A stretch of DNA of 64,000 nt, taken from positions 1 through 64,000 of the forward strand of contig WLIT01000005.1 of assembly GCA_009726125.1 (NCBI GenBank), given 5' to 3'. The stretch comes from Actinomycetota bacterium (lineage in GTDB: Bacteria > Actinomycetota > Actinomycetes > Nanopelagicales > Nanopelagicaceae). This document shows, in pieces, positions 30,043 through 38,998 of the stretch; position 1 is the first letter of the stretch, and each line of letters starts with the position of its first letter. Made by a program: the position numbers and the translations under genes. The notes below the pieces were generated by a model that saw nothing but the letters and a program-made list of their open reading frames with translations, did not search any database and was not told the DNA's origin.

Positions 30043-31827
30043 ATGGATCAATACACCGTCCCAGCAATCGTCCCGCCAGCAACCAAAGGCAATCTCTCCG
30101 ACTTAGTCGCTGATCGCGCCGCAAATGAGCCAAATCGCATCACGCTATCTCGGCCACTTGGCCAAGGTTGGCAAGGCGTAAGCGCTAAAGAGTTTGATAG
30201 TGAAGTTCGTGCGGTGGCAAAAGGCTTAATCGCGGCAAACATTAACGTTGGTGATCGAATCGCAATCATGGCTAAGACTCGTTATGAGTGGACGATCTTA
30301 GATTTCGCAATTTGGTATGCCGGAGGCGTTTCAGTTCCAATTTATGAAACATCTAGTGCGGAACAAGTCGAATGGATTCTTGCGGATTCTGGAGCTGTTG
30401 CAATTATTGTTGAAACTCCGCAACATCGTGAGCTTGTAAATTCCGTAATCACACCTGCATGTAAAAATATTTGGACAATTACTGATGGTGCACTTGATGA
30501 AATAACTAATTTGGGAAGCAAGATTTCCGACAATGAAGTTGAAACCCGTAGAAATCAACCGAAACCAGAATCACTTGCAACTTTAATTTATACCTCGGGT
30601 ACAACTGGAAAACCAAAGGGTGTTCAACTTACCCATGGAAACTTTTTATCGGAATGCGGCAATGTCGTTCAAGCCCTTAGTGATCTTTTCTTGAAGCCCG
30701 GTGGTTCAACACTTCTATTCCTTCCAGTTGCTCACGTCTTTGGACGCATGGTTCAAGTTGGCTCAATAACTGCTGGTCTACACCTGGCCCACAGCGGTGA
30801 TATCACCAGACTTGCCGCTGATCTCGGGACATTCAAACCAACATTCGTCCTTGCGGTCCCAAGAATCTTTGAAAAAATTTACAATGGCGCTGAAGCCAAA
30901 GCAGAAGCTGCCGGCAAAGGTGCAATCTTCCGCAAAGCGGCAGATGTGGCGATTGCATATAGCGAAGCGCAAGATTCAAAAGAGAAGAACGTTGGACTTA
31001 TCTTGAAGCATGCAATCTTCGACAAGCTCGTTTATTCCAAGATTAGAGCTGGAATGGGCGGACGTGTTGAGGCTGCGATTTCTGGAGGCGCTCCACTTGG
31101 AGCTCGCTTGGGACACTTCTACCGTGGTGCCGGAGTAAATATTTTAGAAGGCTACGGGCTAACCGAAACAACTGCAGCTGCAACGGTAAATCTTACCTCT
31201 GCACAAAAGATTGGATCTGTGGGGCGGCCGATTCCTGGAACGACAATAAAAATCGCCGAAGATGGCGAAGTTCTAATTAAAGGCGCAGTTGTAATGACCG
31301 GGTATTGGCAGAACGATGCAGCTAATAATGAAGTTTACACAAGTGATGGTTTCTTTAAGAGTGGCGATCTTGGAACCATCGATCATCAAGGATTCCTTGC
31401 AATTGTGGGCCGCAAGAAAGAAATTATTGTCACTTCTGGCGGTAAGAATGTTGCACCGGCAGTTTTGGAAGATCGGGTTCGTTCACATCCGCTTGTAAGT
31501 CAATGCATGGTTGTCGGAGATAACAAGCCATTCATTGCCGCCCTAGTAACGATTGATCCTGATTCAATAAAAAATTGGATAGTTGCAAATAAAAAAGAGG
31601 GCGCAACTGTTGAAACACTTACGAAAGACCCAGATTTAATTGCAGTAATTCAAACTGCAGTTGATGAGGCTAATAAAGCCGTTAGTCGTGCGGAATCAAT
31701 TCGAAAGTTCACAATCTTGGCTACTGATTTCACAATTGCTGGTGGCCAATTAACAGCCAAACTTTCCATGAAACGACATGTTGTCGGCCAGGAATTTGCA
31801 GAGGAAATCGAAGCTCTCTTTACGTGA
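30043..31827 (+). CDS. long-chain acyl-CoA synthetase (AMP-binding)
   Basis: LIYTSGTTGKPKGVQLTHGN, GYGLTETTAAATVN, FKSGDLGTIDHQGFLAIVGRKKEIIVTSGGKNVAP. Confidence 0.96.
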   Translation: MDQYTVPAIVPPATKGNLSDLVADRAANEPNRITLSRPLGQGWQGVSAKEFDSEVRAVAKGLIAANINVGDRIAIMAKTRYEWTILDFAIWYAGGVSVPIYETSSAEQVEWILADSGAVAIIVETPQHRELVNSVITPACKNIWTITDGALDEITNLGSKISDNEVETRRNQPKPESLATLIYTSGTTGKPKGVQLTHGNFLSECGNVVQALSDLFLKPGGSTLLFLPVAHVFGRMVQVGSITAGLHLAHSGDITRLAADLGTFKPTFVLAVPRIFEKIYNGAEAKAEAAGKGAIFRKAADVAIAYSEAQDSKEKNVGLILKHAIFDKLVYSKIRAGMGGRVEAAISGGAPLGARLGHFYRGAGVNILEGYGLTETTAAATVNLTSAQKIGSVGRPIPGTTIKIAEDGEVLIKGAVVMTGYWQNDAANNEVYTSDGFFKSGDLGTIDHQGFLAIVGRKKEIIVTSGGKNVAPAVLEDRVRSHPLVSQCMVVGDNKPFIAALVTIDPDSIKNWIVANKKEGATVETLTKDPDLIAVIQTAVDEANKAVSRAESIRKFTILATDFTIAGGQLTAKLSMKRHVVGQEFAEEIEALFT

Positions 31828-32372
31828 AAACCGCTCGTGATTTACACGACGACATAAGCGAAGAGCTTTCGGCAATCTGCAATATTTTAGATTCTTTAGC
31901 AGGAAGAGCAGATTCATCCCCTGATGATCGAGGCAAATTTCGCACGATTCGAAACCAGGTAACTAAACTCTGCGACCTACTGAGTGCGGATATTCCATTA
32001 ATCGCAGAAAAATCCAAGACCGTATTCTCGATTGAAATTCGCAAGGCAATTTCCGAAATAAATAACTCGCTCGATGGTTTTGGTGAGCTTGGCGGAACGC
32101 TCACGGATTTACGAAGTAATTTGAATTTTCCTAAGTATTTTCTCGATGAATCTGGCAAGAATCAGAGAGTACTTACTCCACTAACTAAACGTGAACGTGA
32201 AGTTCTACTCCTGTTACCTCGGGGCATAACAGCCAAGGCAATGGCGAGTGAACTTTTCTTAACCGAAGCAACAATCAAAAGTCACTTAGCTTCCATCTAC
32301 CAAAAATTCGAAGTTGTAAATCGCACTCAAGCTATTGCTATTGGGATAGAGAATAAACTTTTAGCCTTTTAA
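31824..32372 (+). CDS. LuxR-family HTH protein with N-terminal HisKA_3-like helix
   Basis: C-terminal LTKREREVLLLLPRGITAKAMASELFLTEATIKSHLASIYQKFEV; N-terminal ARDLHDDISEELSAICNILDSL; GTG start overlapping upstream stop. Confidence 0.85.
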   Translation: MKTARDLHDDISEELSAICNILDSLAGRADSSPDDRGKFRTIRNQVTKLCDLLSADIPLIAEKSKTVFSIEIRKAISEINNSLDGFGELGGTLTDLRSNLNFPKYFLDESGKNQRVLTPLTKREREVLLLLPRGITAKAMASELFLTEATIKSHLASIYQKFEVVNRTQAIAIGIENKLLAF

Positions 32373-33512
32373 AACTTCTGCGAATTTATTACCCCATAAA
32401 TCCCAATTCCAACTATTGACCGCCCAAATACGGCCACTCGCACCAAATTCTTTAGCTTTGGTTGTATTCGAGAGAAGTTCTATACATGCATCCGCTATGT
32501 CATCAACGCTTCTTCCATCTACAACTAACCCAGTCTTACCTATTTGAACTGCATCTGGCGCGCCACCTGAATCCCCAGCAATTACCGGAAGTCCACATGA
32601 TCCAGCCTCTAAATAAACAATTCCTAGACCTTCGACCTCCAATCCTGCAAGCCTTGATCTGGAAGGCGAAACGAAGACATCACCAAGCAGGATATGTTTT
32701 GGAAGTTGGTCGTAAGTAATACGCCCAAGCATTTGCACATCATTTACCAGATGAAGTTTTGCAATCTCTCGCTTTAAAAACTTTTCGCGTGGTCCACTAC
32801 CAATTATCAGAAGCAGAGCATCTGGAATGGCCTTCTTTATTATTGGCATGGCCGCTATTAATTTGTCTTGCCCTTTGCGGTGAACCAGACGGCCGACACA
32901 AATTAGGGTCGGGCGATTACCGATGTGGTATTTAGTTAGCAAATCTGCTGGCTTGGCTCCAGGGATAAAGAATTGCGTTGAAATTCCAGGAGCGATTTGT
33001 ACGAGCGAAACTCGCTCTCCAACTGATTTCGATATTGCAGATTTAGTAAATTCTCCAAGGTAGGTAAGAACATCACAAGAGTTGCCGATCCTTCGCATTG
33101 CTAAGTTGAAGGGTGGAACTTTCGCCCACCAGACTTCGTGCCCATGAGTTAGCGCAACGATTCGCGTGGCTCCAGCCTTGCGTAGGTTTGGCGCCATTAA
33201 AGCTAGCGGCGCCGATGCGCCGAACCAGATTATCTTTGCATTATGAACTTTCATAATTCGCTTGATCGAACTTATAACTCTTGGAGTTGGTAACAATATT
33301 TTTGAGCGGTCGCGATAAATTACGACACCAAATTTATCCTGCAATCTCAGATCAAATGTGGAGTCTCCAGCTTGCGAAGAGGTGTAAATCGCGATCTGTG
33401 AACCATCTAATTTTTCAAGTAATCCAAGAATAAAGGTTTCAATGCCGCCAGATCTTGGTCCCAAATCATTGGTGACGAGAAGAATCTTGCGGTCATTAGA
33501 TTCGGCGGGCAC
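32361..33512 (-). CDS. glycosyltransferase family 4 (GT-B)
   Basis: TNDLGPRSGGIETFI, ICVGRLVHRKGQDKLIAAMP, SPSRSRLAGLEVEGLGIVYLEAGSCGLPVIAGDSGGAPDAV. Confidence 0.93.
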   Translation of the reverse strand: MPAESNDRKILLVTNDLGPRSGGIETFILGLLEKLDGSQIAIYTSSQAGDSTFDLRLQDKFGVVIYRDRSKILLPTPRVISSIKRIMKVHNAKIIWFGASAPLALMAPNLRKAGATRIVALTHGHEVWWAKVPPFNLAMRRIGNSCDVLTYLGEFTKSAISKSVGERVSLVQIAPGISTQFFIPGAKPADLLTKYHIGNRPTLICVGRLVHRKGQDKLIAAMPIIKKAIPDALLLIIGSGPREKFLKREIAKLHLVNDVQMLGRITYDQLPKHILLGDVFVSPSRSRLAGLEVEGLGIVYLEAGSCGLPVIAGDSGGAPDAVQIGKTGLVVDGRSVDDIADACIELLSNTTKAKEFGASGRIWAVNSWNWDLWGNKFAEVLKG

Positions 33513-34551
33513 CGTAGTAACTTAGTGAACCAAAGTTTGGTGTAAATGTTGCAATCTTTACTCGAGAACCAGGTTTAGGTGCATTCACCATTTGCCTCTT
33601 TCCAATATAAATACCTACGTGCGAGATATATCGGTTACGGCCAAAGAAGACTAAATCTCCTGGCTTCAATTGATTTAGTGCAACGCCCCTGCCATATTTT
33701 GCTTGAGCGGCTGCAGAATGGGGCAACGAAACTCCAGCTGCACCGAAGGCTCTCATTGTTAATCCGCTGCAATCCCAGAGCGTTGGTCCTGCTGCTCCAT
33801 AAACATATCGATCGCCTATTTGTTTAATTGAGAAACGAAGAGCAATTGAACCACGACCAGAACCAAGATTTGATTTTGCGGCAAGCGCTTTAGATGCTCT
33901 CTGATCCGCATTTTCGGCATCCTCATTCAATTTTAGCAACCGTGCGCGCTCGGCTTTTGAAAGTGAATTAAGTAATTTCTCTGCTGCTGCTAACTTATCC
34001 TTCACTGCCTTTTCTTGCGCCAGATATCTATCTTGCGCCCTCTTTGCCAGAGTTAACTTGTCATTTACCGTCAATGAAGTTGCAGTCAATCTCTGTTTAG
34101 CAACACTATATTTCTTGAGCGCTAATGATTGTTTCCTTGTTACAGACTCTAGAGATCCTGCTGCTGCGAGGAAGAGTCCTGGGTCTGATGAAAAAAGTAG
34201 TTCAAGGCTGCGACTCATTGATCCATTTTTATATTGTTCACTCGCAATCGCGCCAAGCGAGTTCTTAAACTTTGCAACTGTCGCTGCATCAGCGGCAACT
34301 TGGCGTTGTACCGATTGCAGCTTTCGAGTCAAAGAGGCGTATTCAACTTTCGCCGCCTGCGCTGCCTCTCCTGCAGTTGCTGCCTGTTCTTGCAAAATTC
34401 GAATCTTGGTCCGAACCTCATTTAGCGAGGGCGCAGCGCTCGCCGTTGAAATAGGGAGCAGCGATAGCGCCAATGCCGCGCTAAGAATCTGCGCAGCCAA
34501 CTTGAGCAATTTCATTCGAGAAGGGTAACCAGTGGGCGCACCCGAGTTCAA
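33496..34551 (-). CDS. secreted NlpC/P60 peptidoglycan hydrolase with coiled coil (RipA-like)
   Basis: N-terminal signal peptide, coiled coil, C-terminal WDCSGLTMRAFGAAGVSLPHSAAAQ and SHVGIYIGKRQMVNAP. Confidence 0.92.
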   Translation of the reverse strand: MNSGAPTGYPSRMKLLKLAAQILSAALALSLLPISTASAAPSLNEVRTKIRILQEQAATAGEAAQAAKVEYASLTRKLQSVQRQVAADAATVAKFKNSLGAIASEQYKNGSMSRSLELLFSSDPGLFLAAAGSLESVTRKQSLALKKYSVAKQRLTATSLTVNDKLTLAKRAQDRYLAQEKAVKDKLAAAEKLLNSLSKAERARLLKLNEDAENADQRASKALAAKSNLGSGRGSIALRFSIKQIGDRYVYGAAGPTLWDCSGLTMRAFGAAGVSLPHSAAAQAKYGRGVALNQLKPGDLVFFGRNRYISHVGIYIGKRQMVNAPKPGSRVKIATFTPNFGSLSYYGARRI

Positions 34552-34589
34552 ATATTTCGGAGATTTACGCCTGTTTTAGGCGGGTACGA

Positions 34590-34766
34590 CTAATTTACAT
34601 AGCGAAGTGGCGGGACTAACCCTTTCGCAGAGAGAACCGAGAGCGCTGTAATTTGGTTATTTGAAATTTCACTTGCTGGAGCAGCAGTGATATTTAGAAG
34701 TACTGATACAACGCAATCATCACAAGAGATGTCGCGCATGGTGCAGGTCTGGCAATCGATGATCAT
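34590..34766 (-). CDS. small conserved actinobacterial Cys-rich protein
   Basis: MIIDCQTCTMRDISCDDCVVSVLLN...; ORF track allows a longer start at 34796. Confidence 0.65.
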   Translation of the reverse strand: MIIDCQTCTMRDISCDDCVVSVLLNITAAPASEISNNQITALSVLSAKGLVPPLRYVN

Positions 34767-34802
34767 GTCAAGAATGATAAATCTGACCACTGACACTACG
34801 GT

Positions 34803-35324
34803 TTGCTCATGAGCATCGGTACCAACCTAGTTATGGCCAACTTAGTTATCGGCAGCGATGGCAGCACCACGCTAGTGGGAAGCTCTAAAACGCTGAGCTC
34901 TCCGCAAGACCGGCTCCGGTTTCATGAACTACGTGCTCAAGCTTCCGCCATTCTTATCGGTGGCAACACTGCCAGAAATGAACCTTATGCGACCACGCCG
35001 CTCCCCCTAGTTGTTATTTCCAGAACTGGCAAGATTCCAGAGAGCGTTCTAGCCAATCCCTTACTTCACCTCTGGCAACTAGATCCAGTAAGTGCAATTC
35101 AAAGAGCCCGAACTGAATTTGGCGAAAATATCTTGGTCGAGGGTGGGATCGAAATCCTTAGAGAGTTACTGGCGGCCGAGGTTATTGATTTACTTTTTTT
35201 AACAATTAGTTCGAAAACTGGTGGTGAAAATATTTATGATTTGAGCGCGCTCACTAGAAATTTCACCGTTGAATCAAGTGAGAAGTTTGGAGATGAAACG
35301 CTTCTAAAATTAATTAGGAACTAA
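34803..35324 (+). CDS. RibD C-terminal / dihydrofolate reductase-like domain protein
   Basis: SIGTNLVMANLVIGSDGSTTLVGSS, AILIGGNTARNEPY, ILVEGGIEILRELLAAEVIDLLFLTISS. Confidence 0.88.
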   Translation: MLMSIGTNLVMANLVIGSDGSTTLVGSSKTLSSPQDRLRFHELRAQASAILIGGNTARNEPYATTPLPLVVISRTGKIPESVLANPLLHLWQLDPVSAIQRARTEFGENILVEGGIEILRELLAAEVIDLLFLTISSKTGGENIYDLSALTRNFTVESSEKFGDETLLKLIRN

Positions 35325-36160
35325 CCTATTGATATGAGTGATACACCAGATACAGCTAAGAAGACTCCCAAATACTGCACCTTGTGAAGGCGTTCATGGA
35401 GAAATTTAAAAGCGAGTAGCACTGTAACAATTGGAAAGAGCGAACCAAATACCATAGCGACCGAGACTAAGCCTTTAGTTGTTGCAACACCGAGTAAGAG
35501 ATTTGCGACAAAATCAGTAGCCCCAATAATTATTAAAATCCGCAAATCCGAAATTCCAAATCCACCAATCGTTTTGAATCGTAGTGCAATCAAAATACAA
35601 ACTGCTACAGATGCAATGCGCATTGAAGTCATAGTCAAAAGTGAACTTGTCTTAGATCCTTGCGCCATAAGCGTAAGAGCAACACCAAAACCAAGAGCGG
35701 CACCAAGTCCAAATAGAAGTGGTTTTATCGGAAGTCCGCTAACAATATCTGGACCAGATGCACAGAACGCACCAACGATTGCTACTGCCATTCCAAAAAT
35801 TTGTAATCCTGTTGGCCGCTCACCAGAAATGAAAGCCACCGATAGCGGAATGACTGCGCTCAAAGTACTTATCGGAGAGACAACTCCCATCCGACCAGTT
35901 GAAAGACCTGAGTAGAACGAGACGAGCCCGAAGAAGCCAGCGATTCCCGCTCCGACCGAAGGTAAGAAATAGCCATTCCAACTTAAATTTGGCGCAATAT
36001 AAGAACCGGAAATCAAAACTAAAATCACTCCGAGCACCAATCCAAATCCTTGTGACGCTCCTGTAACAGCAATTGCTTTAAAGCGCTTTGAAAGATTGCC
36101 GCCCAAGAAATCAGCGGTTCCCCAGAGAACGCTTGATAGGAGAGCAAGGATTGAAGCCAT
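35321..36160 (-). CDS. EamA/DMT family transporter
   Basis: ALLSSVLWGTADFLGG, 10 TM pattern, C-terminal EamA repeat. Confidence 0.88.
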   Translation of the reverse strand: MASILALLSSVLWGTADFLGGNLSKRFKAIAVTGASQGFGLVLGVILVLISGSYIAPNLSWNGYFLPSVGAGIAGFFGLVSFYSGLSTGRMGVVSPISTLSAVIPLSVAFISGERPTGLQIFGMAVAIVGAFCASGPDIVSGLPIKPLLFGLGAALGFGVALTLMAQGSKTSSLLTMTSMRIASVAVCILIALRFKTIGGFGISDLRILIIIGATDFVANLLLGVATTKGLVSVAMVFGSLFPIVTVLLAFKFLHERLHKVQYLGVFLAVSGVSLISIG

Positions 36161-36240
36161 TGGAGGAGGTTAATGCAGACCACAGTAAAAGTTGCTCGCG
36201 CCTGCCTTGGTAACCGGGATTAACGCCTTACCATTTTCGC

Positions 36241-36780
36241 ATGGATGTGAATTTTGAGGAAATTACCACTTCAATTCGCGCCATTAAGCCTAGATCTGAA
36301 ATTCTCTTAGAAGAAGTTCCTGCCCCTCAAAAACTCGCACCTTATGCATTTGCTATGACTGCGGATGTTTTGAAAGATGCCGCAACTGGGCGCTTTGTCT
36401 TACTCCATGATCCAGATGGTCAAGAGGGCTGGTCCGGTAAATATAGATGCGTCACTTTTGTTCGCGCCGCAATTGACAATGAGATGGCTGCAGATCCAAT
36501 GCTCTGCAATATTGGTTGGACTTGGTTAATGGAATCACTTAAAGCTAATGGTTGCGAATACACCGCACCTAGTGGAACAGTCACAAAAGTTGCCAGTGCA
36601 TCTTTTGGAACGTTAGAAAATTTGGATGAGGATAGCGAATTGGAAGTTAGGGCTTCTTGGACGCCAACATCAGGGAAAAATATTGCAGACCATATTCGTG
36701 CCTGGGTAGAGCTTTTGGAAATGTCGGCTGGACTTGCACCGATTCCAGATGGTGTAACCCAGTTAAGTCGCAGCAAATAA
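36241..36780 (+). CDS. DUF3000 family protein
   Basis: RCVTFVRAAIDNEMAADPMLCNIGWTWLMESL; actinobacterial gene preceding the RNase D-like gene. Confidence 0.8.
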   Translation: MDVNFEEITTSIRAIKPRSEILLEEVPAPQKLAPYAFAMTADVLKDAATGRFVLLHDPDGQEGWSGKYRCVTFVRAAIDNEMAADPMLCNIGWTWLMESLKANGCEYTAPSGTVTKVASASFGTLENLDEDSELEVRASWTPTSGKNIADHIRAWVELLEMSAGLAPIPDGVTQLSRSK

Positions 36781-38060
36781 TGGCAGAACCTCTTCTTGCG
36801 CCATTAGGTGGAGTTCCAGAATTAATTGAAACTCCCGAAGCGCTCGCCGAAATGATTTCGTCCTTAGCCAATGGCACAGGACCAATCGCAATAGATGCGG
36901 AACGCGCATCTGGTTATAAATACTCAGCACGAGCATATTTAATTCAAATTAAGCGCAACGGTGGCGGTTTGCATTTGATAGATCCGATTGCAGTTGGGCA
37001 AACTCATTATTGGAGCGAATTAAATGCAGCCTTCGCAGACCAGGAGTGGATAATTCACGCATCTACTCAAGATTTGGCCTGCCTGCGCGAAGTAGGAATT
37101 AACCCGCAAATTATGTTCGATACTGAACTGGCAGGGCGAATTGCCGGTTGCGAGCGCGTAGGACTTGGACCACTCACTGAACAACTTCTGGGAGTGACGC
37201 TAGCGAAAGAACATAGCGCTGTTGATTGGTCGATCCGGCCATTGCGGCCAGAATGGCTTAACTATGCCGCTCTGGATGTTGAACTTTTAATTGAATTAAG
37301 AAATGAAATTGAAAAACTATTAATTGAGGCTGGGAAATTAGATTGGGCTAAGGAAGATTTCGCTGCAATTCTTAAAGCACCCGCACCACAACCACGAAAA
37401 GATCCTTGGCGCCGAGCATCTGGAATTCATAAGGTTCGCGATTTGAATGCGCTAGCAATCATTAGAGCGTTGTGGCTGGCCAGAAATGATTTCGGTAAAG
37501 AGATAGATCTGGCACCGGGGCGAGTATTCAATGATGAAACCCTGCTTTTGATTGCGACTAAACCTCCTAAGGGGTTTGGTGATTTCAAAAAGGCGCTTCT
37601 ACGTCGGACTCGCTTAACGGATATGCCATTTGAGGAATGGTTTAAATTATTTGAAGATGCACAAAACCTTGAGGGCGAAGACTTACCTAAATTGCGCCTT
37701 CCCTCAGAAGGTCTACCCCCAGCGAAGATGTGGCAAAGTCGAAATCCAATTGGGTATGCCCGACTTACACATGCCAAAGCAGCCATCGCAGAGTGTGCGA
37801 TCGCTAATGGAATGCCGACCGAGAATTTAATTTCCCCCGAAGCGGTAAGGCGATGCTGTTGGCCAACTCCCCCAGAAAGCGATGCGGATCGACGTAAATT
37901 TGTCGCTAGCGAACTGGCTGAGTTTGGGGCTAGGCCCTGGCAGATCGGACTCGTTTTAGCGCCGATAACGGCTATTTTGAGCGAGAAAGAGCCACTTATA
38001 GTCGAGGTTACAGAGAGTGAAGGCGAAGAGCCTGAAACGACCGCAGCTGATAGTGAGTAA
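36780..38060 (+). CDS. rnd: ribonuclease D-like 3'-5' exonuclease with HRDC domain
   Basis: IAIDAERASGYKY, STQDLACLREVGI, FDTELAGRIAG, SAVDWSIRPLRPEWLNYAALDVELL; start at ATG overlapping the upstream TAA, not at 36657. Confidence 0.92.
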   Translation: MAEPLLAPLGGVPELIETPEALAEMISSLANGTGPIAIDAERASGYKYSARAYLIQIKRNGGGLHLIDPIAVGQTHYWSELNAAFADQEWIIHASTQDLACLREVGINPQIMFDTELAGRIAGCERVGLGPLTEQLLGVTLAKEHSAVDWSIRPLRPEWLNYAALDVELLIELRNEIEKLLIEAGKLDWAKEDFAAILKAPAPQPRKDPWRRASGIHKVRDLNALAIIRALWLARNDFGKEIDLAPGRVFNDETLLLIATKPPKGFGDFKKALLRRTRLTDMPFEEWFKLFEDAQNLEGEDLPKLRLPSEGLPPAKMWQSRNPIGYARLTHAKAAIAECAIANGMPTENLISPEAVRRCCWPTPPESDADRRKFVASELAEFGARPWQIGLVLAPITAILSEKEPLIVEVTESEGEEPETTAADSE

Positions 38061-38087
38061 TTACGCAACGTTTGAGTTGCGTAATTA
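38058..38087. terminator. Perfect 12-bp stem-loop overlapping rnd stop codon
   Basis: TAATTACGCAAC-gtttga-GTTGCGTAATTA. Confidence 0.6.
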
Positions 38088-38112
38088 AGTTTAACAATCT
38101 AGCCTCTTCCAT

Positions 38113-38919
38113 ATGTACAGCACATTCTTAATCGCCCTGCGCGAAGGCCTTGAGGCCGCTCTAATTATCGGAATTCTTGTCGCTTATTTAGTGCGATCAA
38201 ATCAGAAGAAAGCCCTACCAACCCTTTGGACCGGCGTCTCGATTGCGATTGTCGCGAGCCTAGCTTTTGGCGCATTTTTATCTTTTACCTCAGCCAATCT
38301 TTCAGAGGCTGGCGAACAAATGTTTGCTGGAACAACTTCACTTGTAGCAGTAGTCCTAGTTACCTACATGGTTTTCTGGATGAAGCGAATTGCTCGTGGA
38401 CTAAAGAGCGATTTACACAACAAAATGGATTATGCAATGCCACTAGGCAAAATTGCCTTGATTTCTGCCTCATTTTTCGCAGTCGCTCGCGAAGGTTTAG
38501 AGACAGCGCTATTTATTTTCTCTAACTTCAAAACAATCTCCACAGATTCATCGCCAGTAATTGGCTTAGTTCTTGGATTAGCTGCGGCGGTAGGTCTTGG
38601 TATTGCAATCTATAAGCAGAGCGTAAAAATAAATCTTGGTAAATTCTTCACGATCACAGGAATAGCCTTAATCGTTATCGCCGGCGGTGTCTTGTCATAT
38701 GCCGTTCATGAATTTCAAGAGTTTGGCGCTTTACCAGGTGAAGATTCATATGTTTGGAATTGGGTTAACGCCGATCCAACAATCACAACGCTACTTTCAG
38801 GAACAATCGGAATTAGTACCAAAATCTCCTGGTTGCAGCTGATTGTTTGGGCAATTTACTTAAGCGTGACCCTGCGCGCCTATTTAGCTCCTAAGAAAGT
38901 TCTAGTCTCTAACGCTTAA
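38113..38919 (+). CDS. FTR1 family iron permease
   Basis: Two REGLE motifs: ALREGLEAALIIG and AREGLETALFIF; 7 TM pattern. Confidence 0.93.
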   Translation: MYSTFLIALREGLEAALIIGILVAYLVRSNQKKALPTLWTGVSIAIVASLAFGAFLSFTSANLSEAGEQMFAGTTSLVAVVLVTYMVFWMKRIARGLKSDLHNKMDYAMPLGKIALISASFFAVAREGLETALFIFSNFKTISTDSSPVIGLVLGLAAAVGLGIAIYKQSVKINLGKFFTITGIALIVIAGGVLSYAVHEFQEFGALPGEDSYVWNWVNADPTITTLLSGTIGISTKISWLQLIVWAIYLSVTLRAYLAPKKVLVSNA

Positions 38920-38942
38920 TTTGCAGGGCTTCTTCCAATTTT

Positions 38943-38991
38943 TCCTACTGACGGGTAACCTTACGGGAACATAAACCGTATTTCAGTAGGA
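38943..38991 (+). promoter_or_regulatory. Nested inverted repeat covering the SD of the thiolase gene
   Basis: TCCTACTGA(38943-38951)/TCAGTAGGA(38983-38991), inner TACGG(38962-38966)/CCGTA(38976-38980); SD AGTAGGAG 38985-38992, ATG 38999. Confidence 0.55.
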
Positions 38992-38998
38992 GCCATTC

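Noticed and set aside
36657-36779. N-terminal extension of the RNase D ORF overlapping DUF3000
   Set aside because: Overlap is in a different frame of a well-supported gene; ATG at 36780 gives a normal 1-bp stop/start overlap
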